This document shows, in pieces, positions 9,088 through 17,183 of a DNA stretch of 64,000 nucleotides; position 1 is the first letter of the stretch; the number at the start of each line of letters is the position of its first letter. The notes under the pieces are model-generated. The model did not search any database. It was not told the DNA's origin and saw only the letters and a list, made by a program, of their open reading frames with translations. The stretch comes from Alcaligenes sp. SDU_A2 (GTDB lineage Bacteria > Pseudomonadota > Gammaproteobacteria > Burkholderiales > Burkholderiaceae_B), in the NCBI RefSeq assembly GCF_038237375.1, contig NZ_CP151273.1, positions 496,001-560,000 of the forward strand, in the 5' to 3' direction. Made by a program: the position numbers and the translations under genes.

Positions 9088-10188
9088 TCAGGCATATCTT
9101 TCCAGCGCCTGAGCCAGACCATCAATTTGCCAGCCCGGCACCTTCGGGTATGGGGCGGGGTCCAGGCTGACGCCGGTTTTCAAGCTCGGCCAGGCCAGGT
9201 CCAGCGTAAACATCGCATCCACGCCGGGCAGCGCATGGTTCAGCTCGGGCATGGGCAAGCGCTTGGCGCGCACCAAGCCCAGCAAGCCGTGCAAGGCGGG
9301 GTCGGTAAAGCGGGTCAGATCGTCCCAATTGGAATGGGAGGGACGCGCCAGAGCGCGCTTGCGCGTAATCAACTGCATATCGGCGCGTTTGATGAACATG
9401 CTGGAGTGACCGGGCTGATCCCGATGGCAGGCAATGCACAGCGGTCGCAGATTGCTGGCCAGATTGTTGCCTTTATTGCTGTCTACATGGTGTACATGCA
9501 GCAGATGCCGGTGGTCCGCCAGCGTGATCCGGCATTCATCGCATTGCCAGTCGTGCTGTTGCCGGACGCGTTCCGAGATGTCTTTCCAGTCGTCGGTATA
9601 GCTGCCGCGCCCTATGTCCGTCTCCGTCCGGTTGGGCAGGTAGGTAAAGCAGGAGTTATAGGTCTTAAAGAACTCGGCAATATCAAAGCGGTTCCGGATC
9701 TGTTCACGGATATGGCGGTTTGATACCGCCGCTTGCTGGAAATTAAGCTTGTTCAGGCACAGTTTGCAGACCAATAAGTGTGCGTTGCCGGTGACTTCTG
9801 CCTTGGTAAAGGGGTTGAAACCGGTGATGGGGAAACTGCCGCTGAGGTTTTTGGTGGCAATGTAGCGCTCGAACCGTTTTTCCTTGCGCATGGTCTCTAG
9901 CCGCGAACAGTGGGCAATATGGAATTTATTGCCTTCTGCCCGGCCGGCCAGAACTTCGGCGGCATTGCGGTTGTGGTCTGGGATATATAACAGCACCTGC
10001 CTGCCCTGGTAGGACAGCAGACCGCCGATGTCCCCCAACTCGTCCAGGGCGACTTCCAGGCCCCGGGTTTCCAGAATCAGGTCGATGGGCTGGATTTTTT
10101 GGCTGGCTCCAACGCTAAATGGCTCCCGCGTCGATGTCAGCCGTTCGACCTGCCCCCACAGAGCCGCAAAATTAAAATGAAGGTTCAT
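9088..10188 (-). CDS. zorE: ZorE-like HNH endonuclease, type II Zorya effector
   Basis: A 366-residue protein whose middle carries a clear HNH nuclease: QCDECR (Cys216, Cys219), HVHHVDSNKGNNLASNLRPL (His231, His233, His234, Asn242) and CIACH (Cys251, Cys254). The four cysteines should bind structural zinc. A further CKLC pair at 141-144 may form a second site. The first 200 residues match nothing I recognise. It follows the MotB-like gene by 2 bp and is the last gene of the operon. In type II Zorya the nuclease ZorE is thought to degrade or nick phage DNA once ZorAB senses infection at the cell envelope. Identification rests on gene order plus the HNH motif. Confidence 0.85.
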   Translation of the reverse strand: MNLHFNFAALWGQVERLTSTREPFSVGASQKIQPIDLILETRGLEVALDELGDIGGLLSYQGRQVLLYIPDHNRNAAEVLAGRAEGNKFHIAHCSRLETMRKEKRFERYIATKNLSGSFPITGFNPFTKAEVTGNAHLLVCKLCLNKLNFQQAAVSNRHIREQIRNRFDIAEFFKTYNSCFTYLPNRTETDIGRGSYTDDWKDISERVRQQHDWQCDECRITLADHRHLLHVHHVDSNKGNNLASNLRPLCIACHRDQPGHSSMFIKRADMQLITRKRALARPSHSNWDDLTRFTDPALHGLLGLVRAKRLPMPELNHALPGVDAMFTLDLAWPSLKTGVSLDPAPYPKVPGWQIDGLAQALERYA

Positions 10189-10190
10189 GG

Positions 10191-10895
10191 CTAGTCTTGC
10201 AGGATTTTCCGGATCTGTGTTTCGGCATTCGTCATTACCCGGAAGCTGACCCGGCGCGAACGCTCCGCATCTTCATGGCCGTGCTCGTCCAGCACCAGGC
10301 GGCTGGACGAAAAACCGACCGCCGCCATGTTCTGTCTGATCCACTCTTTTTCGCTTTTGACGGCATCCATATTCTGTATGTACAGCAGTACCGAACGGGT
10401 TCGTTCCTGCGACAGGGCCATATTGCGGAAATAGGCTTCTTCGGGCGGTGTCTGCTGGTTCCACTGCGAACTGGTGTGGCCTTCGATGCGGATCTCGTTC
10501 AAGGAATGGCGGAACTGGCTCAGCACCTTCAGGTAGCGTGGAAAAAAATCGTCCAGTATGTGCCGGAACGCCGGTTTGATAATGGCCGAGCCGGTCTGGA
10601 ACAAGACATCGGGGGACTTGAACTCGAACGCCAGCGTCAAGGGATCGATGTCGGCGTTCCAGGCGTCCAGATCGTTCTGGAACTCCTTTTTCAGGTTCTC
10701 GTACAGCGCCACCTGGTTGTTCTGGTAGGTAACGGCCACTTCCTTGATCTTGTCGCGTTCGCCCAGGGCGTTGCGCATCAGCAAAATACTGATGAACAGA
10801 AACACGATCATCAAGCCCGACATCAGGTCCGACACACTCATCCAGTGGTCCGCATCTTCGGCCGCTTTTTTAGGCCCGCTTTTGCTCTGAAACAT
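10191..10895 (-). CDS. zorB: ZorB-like MotB/OmpA-domain protein
   Basis: A 234-residue inner-membrane protein with a single helix (about residues 24-41, SDLMSGLMIVFLFISILLM) that contains the MotB-type proton-carrying Asp at position 23. The C-terminal half is an OmpA-like peptidoglycan-binding domain (LFQTGSAIIKPAF near residue 100, IRIEGHTSSQW near 140, RSRRVSFRVM near 220). In Zorya it anchors the ZorA5B2 ion-driven motor to the cell wall. It is 2 bp from both neighbours, so the three genes are one transcript. Flagellar MotB is rejected because no motility genes are nearby and an HNH nuclease follows. Confidence 0.9.
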   Translation of the reverse strand: MFQSKSGPKKAAEDADHWMSVSDLMSGLMIVFLFISILLMRNALGERDKIKEVAVTYQNNQVALYENLKKEFQNDLDAWNADIDPLTLAFEFKSPDVLFQTGSAIIKPAFRHILDDFFPRYLKVLSQFRHSLNEIRIEGHTSSQWNQQTPPEEAYFRNMALSQERTRSVLLYIQNMDAVKSEKEWIRQNMAAVGFSSSRLVLDEHGHEDAERSRRVSFRVMTNAETQIRKILQD

Positions 10896-10897
10896 GC

Positions 10898-12415
10898 TTA
10901 GTTCTGCCCTGCGTGCGCATCCAGCTCTCGGGTCTGACGGCTGTAGGTGTCAAGCAAGTGCTTGGCAATCGTGGCCAAGGCACTGCCCAACTGATCCAGT
11001 GCCGCGTTCAGTTGGGTTTCCAGGGCCTTGTCCACCCCCTTTAACTGCACGTTGACGGCTTCGCCCGTTTGGCTGACGACGTCGGTAATCTGGCGCTCCA
11101 GGCCGTTCAGGCCCCGTTCCACGGTCTGGCGCATGGTGTTCACCGTCTGCTCCACCGACTGGTTCAGCGCATTGGCGGACTGGCTGACATTGGCCTCGAT
11201 ATGCCCCATGGCCGTTTGCACGGCCTGGCTGATGCCGTTGCTGATCAGGTCGGTGTTTTGCTCGACCTTGGTCATGGAACTGGTCAGCTCCTGCGAAATG
11301 GCTTCGCTCATGCCGGCGATCTCGTGGGCGGTCTTGATCAGGGACTGGTTGGTGCCCGTTACGCTGTCGCCAAACTCCGCTGCGCCTTCCAGAATGATCT
11401 TGGTCATGGCATCCGCACCTTCGCGGATCTTGGAGCCGACCTCTTCCAGCTTGCGTTGGATTTCCGGCATGGCTTGTGTGGCCTGCGCACGCATTTCTAT
11501 AAAGGCGTCCAGATGGCGGGCCAGTTCCTGGATCTGGTGCTGATTCACGCTGAGCACGCCGGACAGCGCCTGCATGTCCTGCGGAATGCGGCCGGTTTCG
11601 ACCTTGATCGCTTCCACCGCCACGCGGGTTCCGTCTATGGATTTCACACCGAGATCAAACAGCTCGGTCATTTTTTCCATCTGGCCCTTGTATTCAACCT
11701 GCCAGTCCACCAGTTTCTTGACCGATTCGTCCAGGCGCTTGAAGTTATCGCCGAACTGCTCCGTCAGATTTTGATTGAACTCCGTAATGACCCGGCTTAA
11801 TGCTTCGATGACCTGTTCGGTGGCCGATTTGGAGAGTAGATCGCCGAAGGTTTGCAGTTGCGTCCACAGCTTTTCTTCAAAATTACGGTGTTGATTATTC
11901 TGGCTGCTCTTAAAGTCGGATAACTCGGTGCGCAGCAGCTTTAACTGGCCGACTAACGAACCTTCTTCTTTGCCGCCAATCGAGCTGACCAACGTAGACA
12001 GCAAAATCTGCTGGTTATTCATGACCGCATATATTTCGCGTGGGCCCACGTCGTCCGGAATATCGTCCTGCTTGGATTCGGGCTTTACCTGTTTGGACTC
12101 CCACCATTTGAACAACATGGCGCAGAACATGCCGACCACGCTGGTCACAAAAGCGGTTCTCAGGCCACCGAGCAGCCCGCGGATGCTGTCATCGATATTA
12201 GCCGGGTCAAAGACAAACAGCCCCCAAACGATGCCGGAAAATGTGCCCAGGATGCCGCAAGAGGTCATCATGGTGGGGGCAATCTCCACCAGCTTCGGGT
12301 TCGTGCCGGTTTTGACCGCGTGCCTGGCCTTGACGAATATCCAGCCTGTGATTGCGGCGAAAAAAAGAATGATTGCTATTTCTAGTTGATTTTCTTCTTT
12401 TAAAAAATCCATCAT
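10898..12415 (-). CDS. zorA: ZorA-like MotA/TolQ/ExbB-domain protein with long coiled-coil tail
   Basis: A 505-residue protein with three predicted helices in its first 105 residues (about 10-28, 46-69 and 84-105). The segments PTMMTSCGILGTFSGIVWGL and GLRTAFVTSVVGM are the hallmark of MotA/TolQ/ExbB proton channels. The remaining 400 residues are soluble, rich in Glu, Gln, Val and Ala, with heptad-like repeats expected to form the long cytoplasmic tail known from ZorA. Its length suits type II Zorya better than the larger type I protein. Two ATG codons (12415 and 12412) are possible starts. It leads the operon zorA-zorB-zorE. Confidence 0.9.
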   Translation of the reverse strand: MMDFLKEENQLEIAIILFFAAITGWIFVKARHAVKTGTNPKLVEIAPTMMTSCGILGTFSGIVWGLFVFDPANIDDSIRGLLGGLRTAFVTSVVGMFCAMLFKWWESKQVKPESKQDDIPDDVGPREIYAVMNNQQILLSTLVSSIGGKEEGSLVGQLKLLRTELSDFKSSQNNQHRNFEEKLWTQLQTFGDLLSKSATEQVIEALSRVITEFNQNLTEQFGDNFKRLDESVKKLVDWQVEYKGQMEKMTELFDLGVKSIDGTRVAVEAIKVETGRIPQDMQALSGVLSVNQHQIQELARHLDAFIEMRAQATQAMPEIQRKLEEVGSKIREGADAMTKIILEGAAEFGDSVTGTNQSLIKTAHEIAGMSEAISQELTSSMTKVEQNTDLISNGISQAVQTAMGHIEANVSQSANALNQSVEQTVNTMRQTVERGLNGLERQITDVVSQTGEAVNVQLKGVDKALETQLNAALDQLGSALATIAKHLLDTYSRQTRELDAHAGQN

Positions 12416-12933
12416 GGCAAACGTAATCCGATGCTGTGCAAATGAGCGAGAAGACAGAGAAAAGGGGAGGGCGTAGCTGCCGAATTTTCACTGTGTTAAA
12501 TGTTAGTGAAAATTACAGTTTTTAGGGAATGCTGGAAATATACCCTAATCCTTATTTGGATTGTTGATTTCATTGGTTTTTTCTGAAATTCCGTCTTTTA
12601 TTGTGTTGCTTTTTATAGTGGTTTTTTGAATTGGGTTTTTCTTGTAAAGCTGTGCTGTCGTTTGCGTTTGTGTTGGCGATGGTCTTGGCTCTTGTCTGCG
12701 GGATATGATCGCGTGCCGGTGCATCTGTTCTTTATGCAGCAAGCAATTCAAAGTTGCGGTGGCTCCGCCGGGGAGGGTTTGCTAGCGGACGGAGCGGCTG
12801 TCGGTCCAGTGGCAGGCTGTCCGGGTAGAAAACAGGATTTATCAGCACCGTCGTTTCACTATATGCTTTAGGTTTAAATAATTAGAATGACAGCCTGCAG
12901 TGGGCCGTTAAGCATATAAAGAGTGGCGACGAC
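12416..12933. promoter_or_regulatory. Intergenic region upstream of zorA and the hydroxyacid dehydrogenase
   Basis: A 518-bp stretch with no supported gene. Bases 12480-12665 are markedly AT-rich and T-rich on the plus strand, unlike the surrounding coding DNA, and presumably hold the Zorya promoter reading left. The right part is GC-rich up to about 12830, and then AT-rich again (TATGCTTTAGGTTTAAATAATT near 12860) before the dehydrogenase gene. No clear operator was found. Confidence 0.5.
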
Positions 12934-14070
12934 ATGATGGTGAATCTTGACGATTTCAGGCAGGCGGCGCAGCGTGTGCTGCCCCGGTTTGTCTATGACT
13001 ATGTAGCAGGTGGGGCCGACGATGAACTGTGTCTGCAGCGCAATCGTAGCGATCTGGAGTCGATGACCTTGATGCCGCGTAGCTTGCGCGATACCACCGC
13101 GGCCAGTACGCACATCCAGGTGTTCGGTCGTACCTGGAGCGCGCCTTTCGGCGTCGCGCCGGTCGGGCTGATCGATGTGGTACGGCCCCAAGGCGATAAG
13201 TTGGCGGCCCGCGCGGCAGGCAAGGCCGGATTGCCGTATATCTTGTCCACGGCATCCAATAGTTGTCTGGAAGAGGTGCGTCAGGCTACCGACGGCCCAT
13301 GTTGGATGCAACTGTATGTCATGCAGGACAGAAGCATGGCGGACACTATTCTGGCGCGGGCGCGAGAAGCCGGTTTCGAGGCCCTGGTGCTGACGGTCGA
13401 CGTGCCGGTCGGCGGCTATCGGGAAAAAGATCTGCGCCATGGCTTCAAACTGCCTTTCCGGCCTGGACCGCGTGTCCTGCTGGATATGGCGCTGCATCCT
13501 AATTGGCTGCGGCGACAAGCCTGGGCGGGGGCACCGCAATTCGTCAACCTGGTGCCGGCTGGCGGCGCGGGCTCGGCCCAGGCGCAGGCGGCCTTACTGT
13601 CCCGTACGATGGATCGCGCCCTGGTCTGGGAAGATCTGAACTGGTTGCGCTCGAAGTGGGACGGCCCTGTGCTGATCAAGGGCGTTTTGCACCCGGAGGA
13701 TGCGCGGCTGGCGCTGCATGCCGGCGTGGATGGGCTGATCGTGTCCAATCATGGCGGGCGTCAGTTGGACGTGGCACCATCCAGTATGGCAGTGCTGCCG
13801 TCCATTCTGGACGTGGTGCAAAGCCGCTTGCCGGTGTTTGTGGACAGTGGCTTCAGGCGGGGCAGCGATGTGGCCAAGGCCCTGGCCCTGGGAGCGCAGG
13901 GCGTGTTTATGGGTCGGCCCGTGGCCTATGGCTTGGCGCAAGGCGGCGAACAAGGTGTGGCGCAGGTGCTGGATTTGGTTCGCCAGGAGTTGCTGCGCGC
14001 CATGATTCTGTTGGGCGCAAATCGGCCCGAAACATTGGCCGATTGCCTGCCCGTGCCGATGAGGGGGTAG
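12934..14070 (+). CDS. FMN-dependent alpha-hydroxy acid dehydrogenase (L-lactate/mandelate type)
   Basis: A 378-residue TIM-barrel flavoenzyme of the glycolate oxidase/LldD/MdlB family that oxidises an L-2-hydroxyacid to the 2-oxoacid. Signature segments: FVYDYVAGGADDE near residue 20, CWMQLYVMQDRS near 125 (FMN-contacting Gln and Tyr), LTVDVPVGGYREKDLRHGF near 155, VLIKGVLHPEDA with the FMN Lys near 245, and the active-site SNHGGRQLD with catalytic His and Arg near 272. Length and the MdlB-like DVPV(G)GYREKD loop make lactate or mandelate likely substrates. It stands alone between the Zorya operon and a gene-poor region. Confidence 0.9.
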   Translation: MMVNLDDFRQAAQRVLPRFVYDYVAGGADDELCLQRNRSDLESMTLMPRSLRDTTAASTHIQVFGRTWSAPFGVAPVGLIDVVRPQGDKLAARAAGKAGLPYILSTASNSCLEEVRQATDGPCWMQLYVMQDRSMADTILARAREAGFEALVLTVDVPVGGYREKDLRHGFKLPFRPGPRVLLDMALHPNWLRRQAWAGAPQFVNLVPAGGAGSAQAQAALLSRTMDRALVWEDLNWLRSKWDGPVLIKGVLHPEDARLALHAGVDGLIVSNHGGRQLDVAPSSMAVLPSILDVVQSRLPVFVDSGFRRGSDVAKALALGAQGVFMGRPVAYGLAQGGEQGVAQVLDLVRQELLRAMILLGANRPETLADCLPVPMRG

Positions 14071-14149
14071 GGCGCTTAAAAACATCGATAGCCGTCAGCA
14101 GGCCGTGCTATTTCGATTTTTTTATGGTTCTTCGCTAAATACCGGGGAT

Positions 14150-14455
14150 TCCTTCGTATTGGGTGGGCCGTTCAGGCCAAGCAGAGAAAACCTCGGGTTC
14201 CCGCCAGACCGACCCTAGCAGGCCGGCTTGGCTGGGTCCTTCGCCCGCGCTATGCGCGGGTTCCCTGGTCAGGATGCCAGGGCGGGCGGGGCGTGAACTT
14301 GCAGGGTGATTCGTCAACTGGACGAATCACAAGCGTCCTGCTCGAACAGCACGCCCCTTGCCTCCCGCCCCGGCATCCTGCCTGCAGCGAAGGCCCTGAC
14401 TCGCCCGCCATTCTGCTATGGTCGGCCTGGCGAGCACAGCACCGCTGTGCTCGAC
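14150..14455 (+). ncRNA. Candidate large structured RNA (possible orphan IscB omega/HEARO RNA)
   Basis: This gene-free stretch is packed with compensating stems: CCCGCGC/GCGCGGG (14244-14250 with 14254-14260); a long stem of CAGGATGCC (14270-14278) with GGCATCCTG (14372-14380) that continues with GGGCGGG/CCCGCCC and GGGGCGTG (14288-14295)/CACGCCCC (14350-14357); a perfect 10-bp hairpin inside it (14306-14315 with 14321-14330); and a 10-bp hairpin at 14431-14440/14444-14453. Right after it an open frame reads VLDPNGK, like the N-terminus of IscB. Known: HEARO RNAs sit just upstream of iscB. Inferred: this may be a stand-alone copy. Direction plus is assumed from that match. Confidence 0.4.
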
Positions 14456-14638
14456 CCAAACGGCAAGGCGTCCGCGTACGCCGTACAAGGTATCAGCCAT
14501 CCACATAATTTCTTGTTCGGCATGAAGGTGTATAGCCGGGGCTATGTCATCGGTGCTTTGAGCCGTTCACGGCGCAGCAAGATCAAAAGGGGCGGGTCGG
14601 ATGGCTTGCCGCAGGCGGGGCGCGGGGACGGGGTGTAA
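14447..14638 (+). pseudogene. Possible collapsed iscB remnant
   Basis: A short open frame starting at a GTG gives VLDPNGKASAYAVQGISH and runs to a TAA at 14636-14638 (about 63 residues). VLDxNGK is typical of the start of IscB proteins and VQGISH resembles their C-terminal end, so the piece looks like an iscB gene with nearly all of its RuvC-HNH body deleted. The matches are short and could be chance; no nuclease motif remains. Confidence 0.25.
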
Positions 14639-14775
14639 GCGTCGTTCTGTGTGACGGCGGCGCTTGTTGCTTGTCCGGCGGACAAGCAACCCGCCGGAGT
14701 TAAGGACGCGTCCGGCCATACGCCCCGACCAAGGTACCGGCGCGCCGCGCTGGCAAGCCATCAGCCCCGTCCGAG
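14588..14775. repeat. Imperfect large inverted repeat with nested hairpin
   Basis: GATGGCTTGCC at 14600-14610 is exactly complementary to GGCAAGCCATC at 14752-14762, with further partial pairing on both sides. Nested inside is a perfect 11-bp hairpin (GTTGCTTGTCC at 14666-14676, GGACAAGCAAC at 14680-14690, 3-nt loop) flanked by GGCGG/CCGCC. It may be a mobile-element end, a MITE-like element or another folded RNA domain. Confidence 0.6.
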
Positions 14776-15094
14776 CGTGCTGCGCCTTGAATGGCGTCTT
14801 CAAAAAACCAGTTCCTCATCGACTGGGTAAATTGGCTCCTGGAATTCTTCAAAGAACCTTTTTGAGTTATTGTTTTCTTTTTGTTTATTGCCTGTTTGCT
14901 TGGTGCAGGTGATTGCCGGAGTTAATCGGTTTTTATATCCATTCTGTTGTCATGCTGCTTGCAGGGTGACGGGCTGTGTATTTTCCTTGATCGGGGCGTT
15001 TTTTGGTGAATCCGAAAAATAGCTGGTAGTAACCCGAACGGGGTAAGCACCAATAGTTATCGAAATAGCGCACTTCTACTATGTGGGCGTCGAT
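14776..15094. other. Gene-free stretch between the structured segment and the riboswitch
   Basis: No supported gene. The left part is GC-rich; from about 14860 on it becomes T-rich. The segment just before 15095 probably contains the promoter of the riboswitch-controlled transcript, but I cannot point to a convincing -35/-10 pair. Confidence 0.4.
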
Positions 15095-15292
15095 CGCTAC
15101 GTTACGAAAGAGATCTTGCGCTACAGCAAGACGCCGAAGGAGCAACCACCCCGGAAACTCTCAGGCAAAAGAATCCTAACGTCAGGACAATCTGGAGAGA
15201 GGCATTCAATTGCCCGCCGAAGGGGACCGTGCAGGGCCTGCCACGCAGCGTCGCTCATGGATAAAGCTCTCAGGTCAAAGGACAGATGGGGT
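15095..15292 (+). ncRNA. Tandem glycine riboswitch (gcvT element)
   Basis: Two consecutive aptamers show the family's conserved core. First: GCCGAAGGAGCAA at 15133-15145 and AACTCTCAGGCAAAA about 10 bases on. Second: TCTGGAGAGA near 15191, GCCGAAGGGG near 15217 and AGCTCTCAGGTCAAAGGACAGA ending near 15286. Binding of glycine to both cooperatively normally turns on genes for glycine use or export. The next gene on the same strand is an AGCS-family sodium:alanine/glycine symporter, a known riboswitch target, but it begins about 430 bp downstream. Boundaries are approximate. Confidence 0.92.
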
Positions 15293-15719
15293 GCCAATGC
15301 CGGCCGGCATTGCGCTCCTTTGCCGTGTGCCTTCATTATGAGAACTTCGATAGCGTCACTCTTGCCCCTATTTGTTTCCGATAGCATCTCTCTTGCGCCG
15401 CATTCTGACGGCGATACGCAGGTGTAAGCTTTTACCGTCGATACGGCGATGGGCTCATCGCTGATCGCGTCGGGGACGGCATCGATGCGTATTTTTTTCT
15501 TCCTGCCTCGCGCCATTCACGGATATTCCTGTTTTTATTAGATTGTTTGTTAATCGTTCATTGGACGGTCCTGTCTCTAAAATGGGGACCTTCCTGGGCG
15601 CAGCTTCGCCTTGAAAGAGGCTGTTGATTATTCTGTATGGTTATGAGATATTTCCTGCCCTAATTGGGGGCGACATTCTGGTTCATTGAAAATAAGCATT
15701 AAACGCAAGGATAATTTAT
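15293..15719 (+). other. Long leader between glycine riboswitch and symporter gene
   Basis: A 427-bp stretch with no clear gene. It opens with a perfect 18-bp palindrome CAATGCCGGCCGGCATTG (15294-15311), placed directly after the second aptamer, which could be part of the expression platform although no T-run follows. An AAGGAT Shine-Dalgarno-like stretch lies before the ATG at 15720. An antisense open frame covers part of it but also covers the riboswitch and is not accepted as a gene. Confidence 0.45.
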
Positions 15720-17084
15720 ATGGACAAGCTCATAGAATTCATTGATCAGATTAATGCGGTGGCGTGGGGGCCGCCTATGCTGTTGCTGCTGACGGGTACT
15801 GGCCTGTTCCTTAGTCTAGGTCTGCGTTTCATACCACAGCGCAATCTGGTATATGGGTTCAAAATGCTTTGGAAAGGGCGTAAAAGCACCGAAAAAGGCG
15901 ATATCAGCCCCTTCAATGCCTTGATGACCGCCTTGTCCGCCACCATCGGTACCGGCAATATCGCCGGCGTGGCCACGGCCATCTACTTCGGCGGGCCCGG
16001 TGCCATGTTCTGGATGTGGGTCATCGCCCTGGTCGGCATGGCCACCAAGTTCACCGAAGCCGTTTTGGCCGTGCACTTTCGGGAAGTGGATGACAAGGGC
16101 CGCTATGTAGGTGGCCCTATGTACTACATCAAAAATGGCCTGGGCAGCAATTGGAAATGGTTGGGTATTGTGTTTGCCACCTTCGGCATGTTTGCCGGAT
16201 TCGGCATCGGCAATACCATCCAGTCCAATTCGGTGGCCGAAGTCCTTAAAACCACGTTCAGCATTCCCACGCTGGCCACCGGCAGTGTCATTGCCGTGTT
16301 GACTGCGCTGATTCTGGTCGGCGGCATCAAGCGTATCGGCGAAGTGGCCGGCAAGCTGGTGCCGTTCATGGCGCTGTTCTATGTGGGCGGCGGTCTGATC
16401 GTATTGGTCCTGAACGCCGACAAGATTCCTGATGCGTTCTCGTTGATTTTCTATCACGCCTTCAATCCTACGGCAGCCGGCGGCGGCTTCCTGGGTGCCA
16501 CGGTGTGGGCTGCCATGCGCTACGGCATTGCGCGCGGCATCTTCTCGAACGAAGCCGGCCTGGGCAGCGCCCCGATTGCGCACGCTACCGCTCAAACCGA
16601 CAATCCCATCCGTCAGGGCACGGTAGCCATGCTGGGCACCTTCCTGGATACCATTGTGGTGTGCAGCATTACCGGTCTGGTCATTCTGGTGACCGGTGCC
16701 TGGCAAAGCGGCGAGAACGGTGCATCCCTGTCGGCCTTCGCCTTTTCCCAGACACTGGGCGTGGCCGGCCAGTACATCGTCAGCATAGGTATCGCCATCT
16801 TCGCCTTCACCACCATCATTGGCTGGAGCTTTTACAGCGAAAAGTGCGCTCAGTTCCTGTTTGGCGAACGGTCTAACCTGCCGTTCCGCCTGCTGTGGAT
16901 TGTTGCCATCCCCATCGGCACCTACCCCGGCATGGACTTGGCCAGCCTCTGGCTGGTCGCCGACACCCTGAACGCCTTGATGGCCATCCCCAACCTGATC
17001 GCCCTGCTGTTGCTGAGCCCAGTCGTCTTTAAACTGACGCGCGACTACTTCGGCAATCCGCGCCTGGTGCATCAGGTCGGATAA
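15720..17084 (+). CDS. Sodium:alanine/glycine symporter, AGCS family
   Basis: A 454-residue inner-membrane carrier with about 11 hydrophobic segments. AGCS signatures are present: TGTGLFLSLGLRFIPQR near residue 25, ATIGTGNIAGVATAIYFGGP near residue 75, GGPMYYIKNGLG near 130 and FSNEAGLGSAPIAHA near 275. It takes up (or under some conditions balances) alanine or glycine with Na+. The tandem glycine riboswitch upstream argues for glycine as the physiological substrate. A strong terminator follows, so it is monocistronic. Confidence 0.94.
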   Translation: MDKLIEFIDQINAVAWGPPMLLLLTGTGLFLSLGLRFIPQRNLVYGFKMLWKGRKSTEKGDISPFNALMTALSATIGTGNIAGVATAIYFGGPGAMFWMWVIALVGMATKFTEAVLAVHFREVDDKGRYVGGPMYYIKNGLGSNWKWLGIVFATFGMFAGFGIGNTIQSNSVAEVLKTTFSIPTLATGSVIAVLTALILVGGIKRIGEVAGKLVPFMALFYVGGGLIVLVLNADKIPDAFSLIFYHAFNPTAAGGGFLGATVWAAMRYGIARGIFSNEAGLGSAPIAHATAQTDNPIRQGTVAMLGTFLDTIVVCSITGLVILVTGAWQSGENGASLSAFAFSQTLGVAGQYIVSIGIAIFAFTTIIGWSFYSEKCAQFLFGERSNLPFRLLWIVAIPIGTYPGMDLASLWLVADTLNALMAIPNLIALLLLSPVVFKLTRDYFGNPRLVHQVG

Positions 17085-17148
17085 AGCAAGATCGACTCTG
17101 CTGGGGAGGAACACATCCTTCCCGGACCAGATCGCGGATTAGCTGTGA

Positions 17149-17183
17149 CAAACGCCAACCCGAAAGGGTTGGCGTTTGTATTT
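17149..17183 (+). terminator. Terminator after the AGCS symporter
   Basis: A perfect 12-bp stem (CAAACGCCAACC at 17149-17160, GGTTGGCGTTTG at 17167-17178) with a 6-nt loop, followed by TATTTG. The A/T-containing stem base and weak T-run still make a good intrinsic terminator about 65 bp past the stop codon. Confidence 0.8.

Noticed and set aside
10191-12415. Interpretation of zorA/zorB as flagellar motAB or exbBD
   Set aside because: No flagellar or TonB genes are near, the MotA-like protein has a long coiled-coil tail, and an HNH nuclease is in the same operon.
15121-15516. Minus-strand 131-codon open frame beginning MARGRKKKIRID
   Set aside because: It runs antisense through both aptamers of the glycine riboswitch, matches no family I know, and has only a weak Shine-Dalgarno site. 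A shorter gene in its first half cannot be excluded.
15816-17114. 432-codon antisense frame over the AGCS symporter
   Set aside because: Composition is His/Gln/Gly-rich, typical of a shadow; the plus strand encodes a well-conserved carrier.
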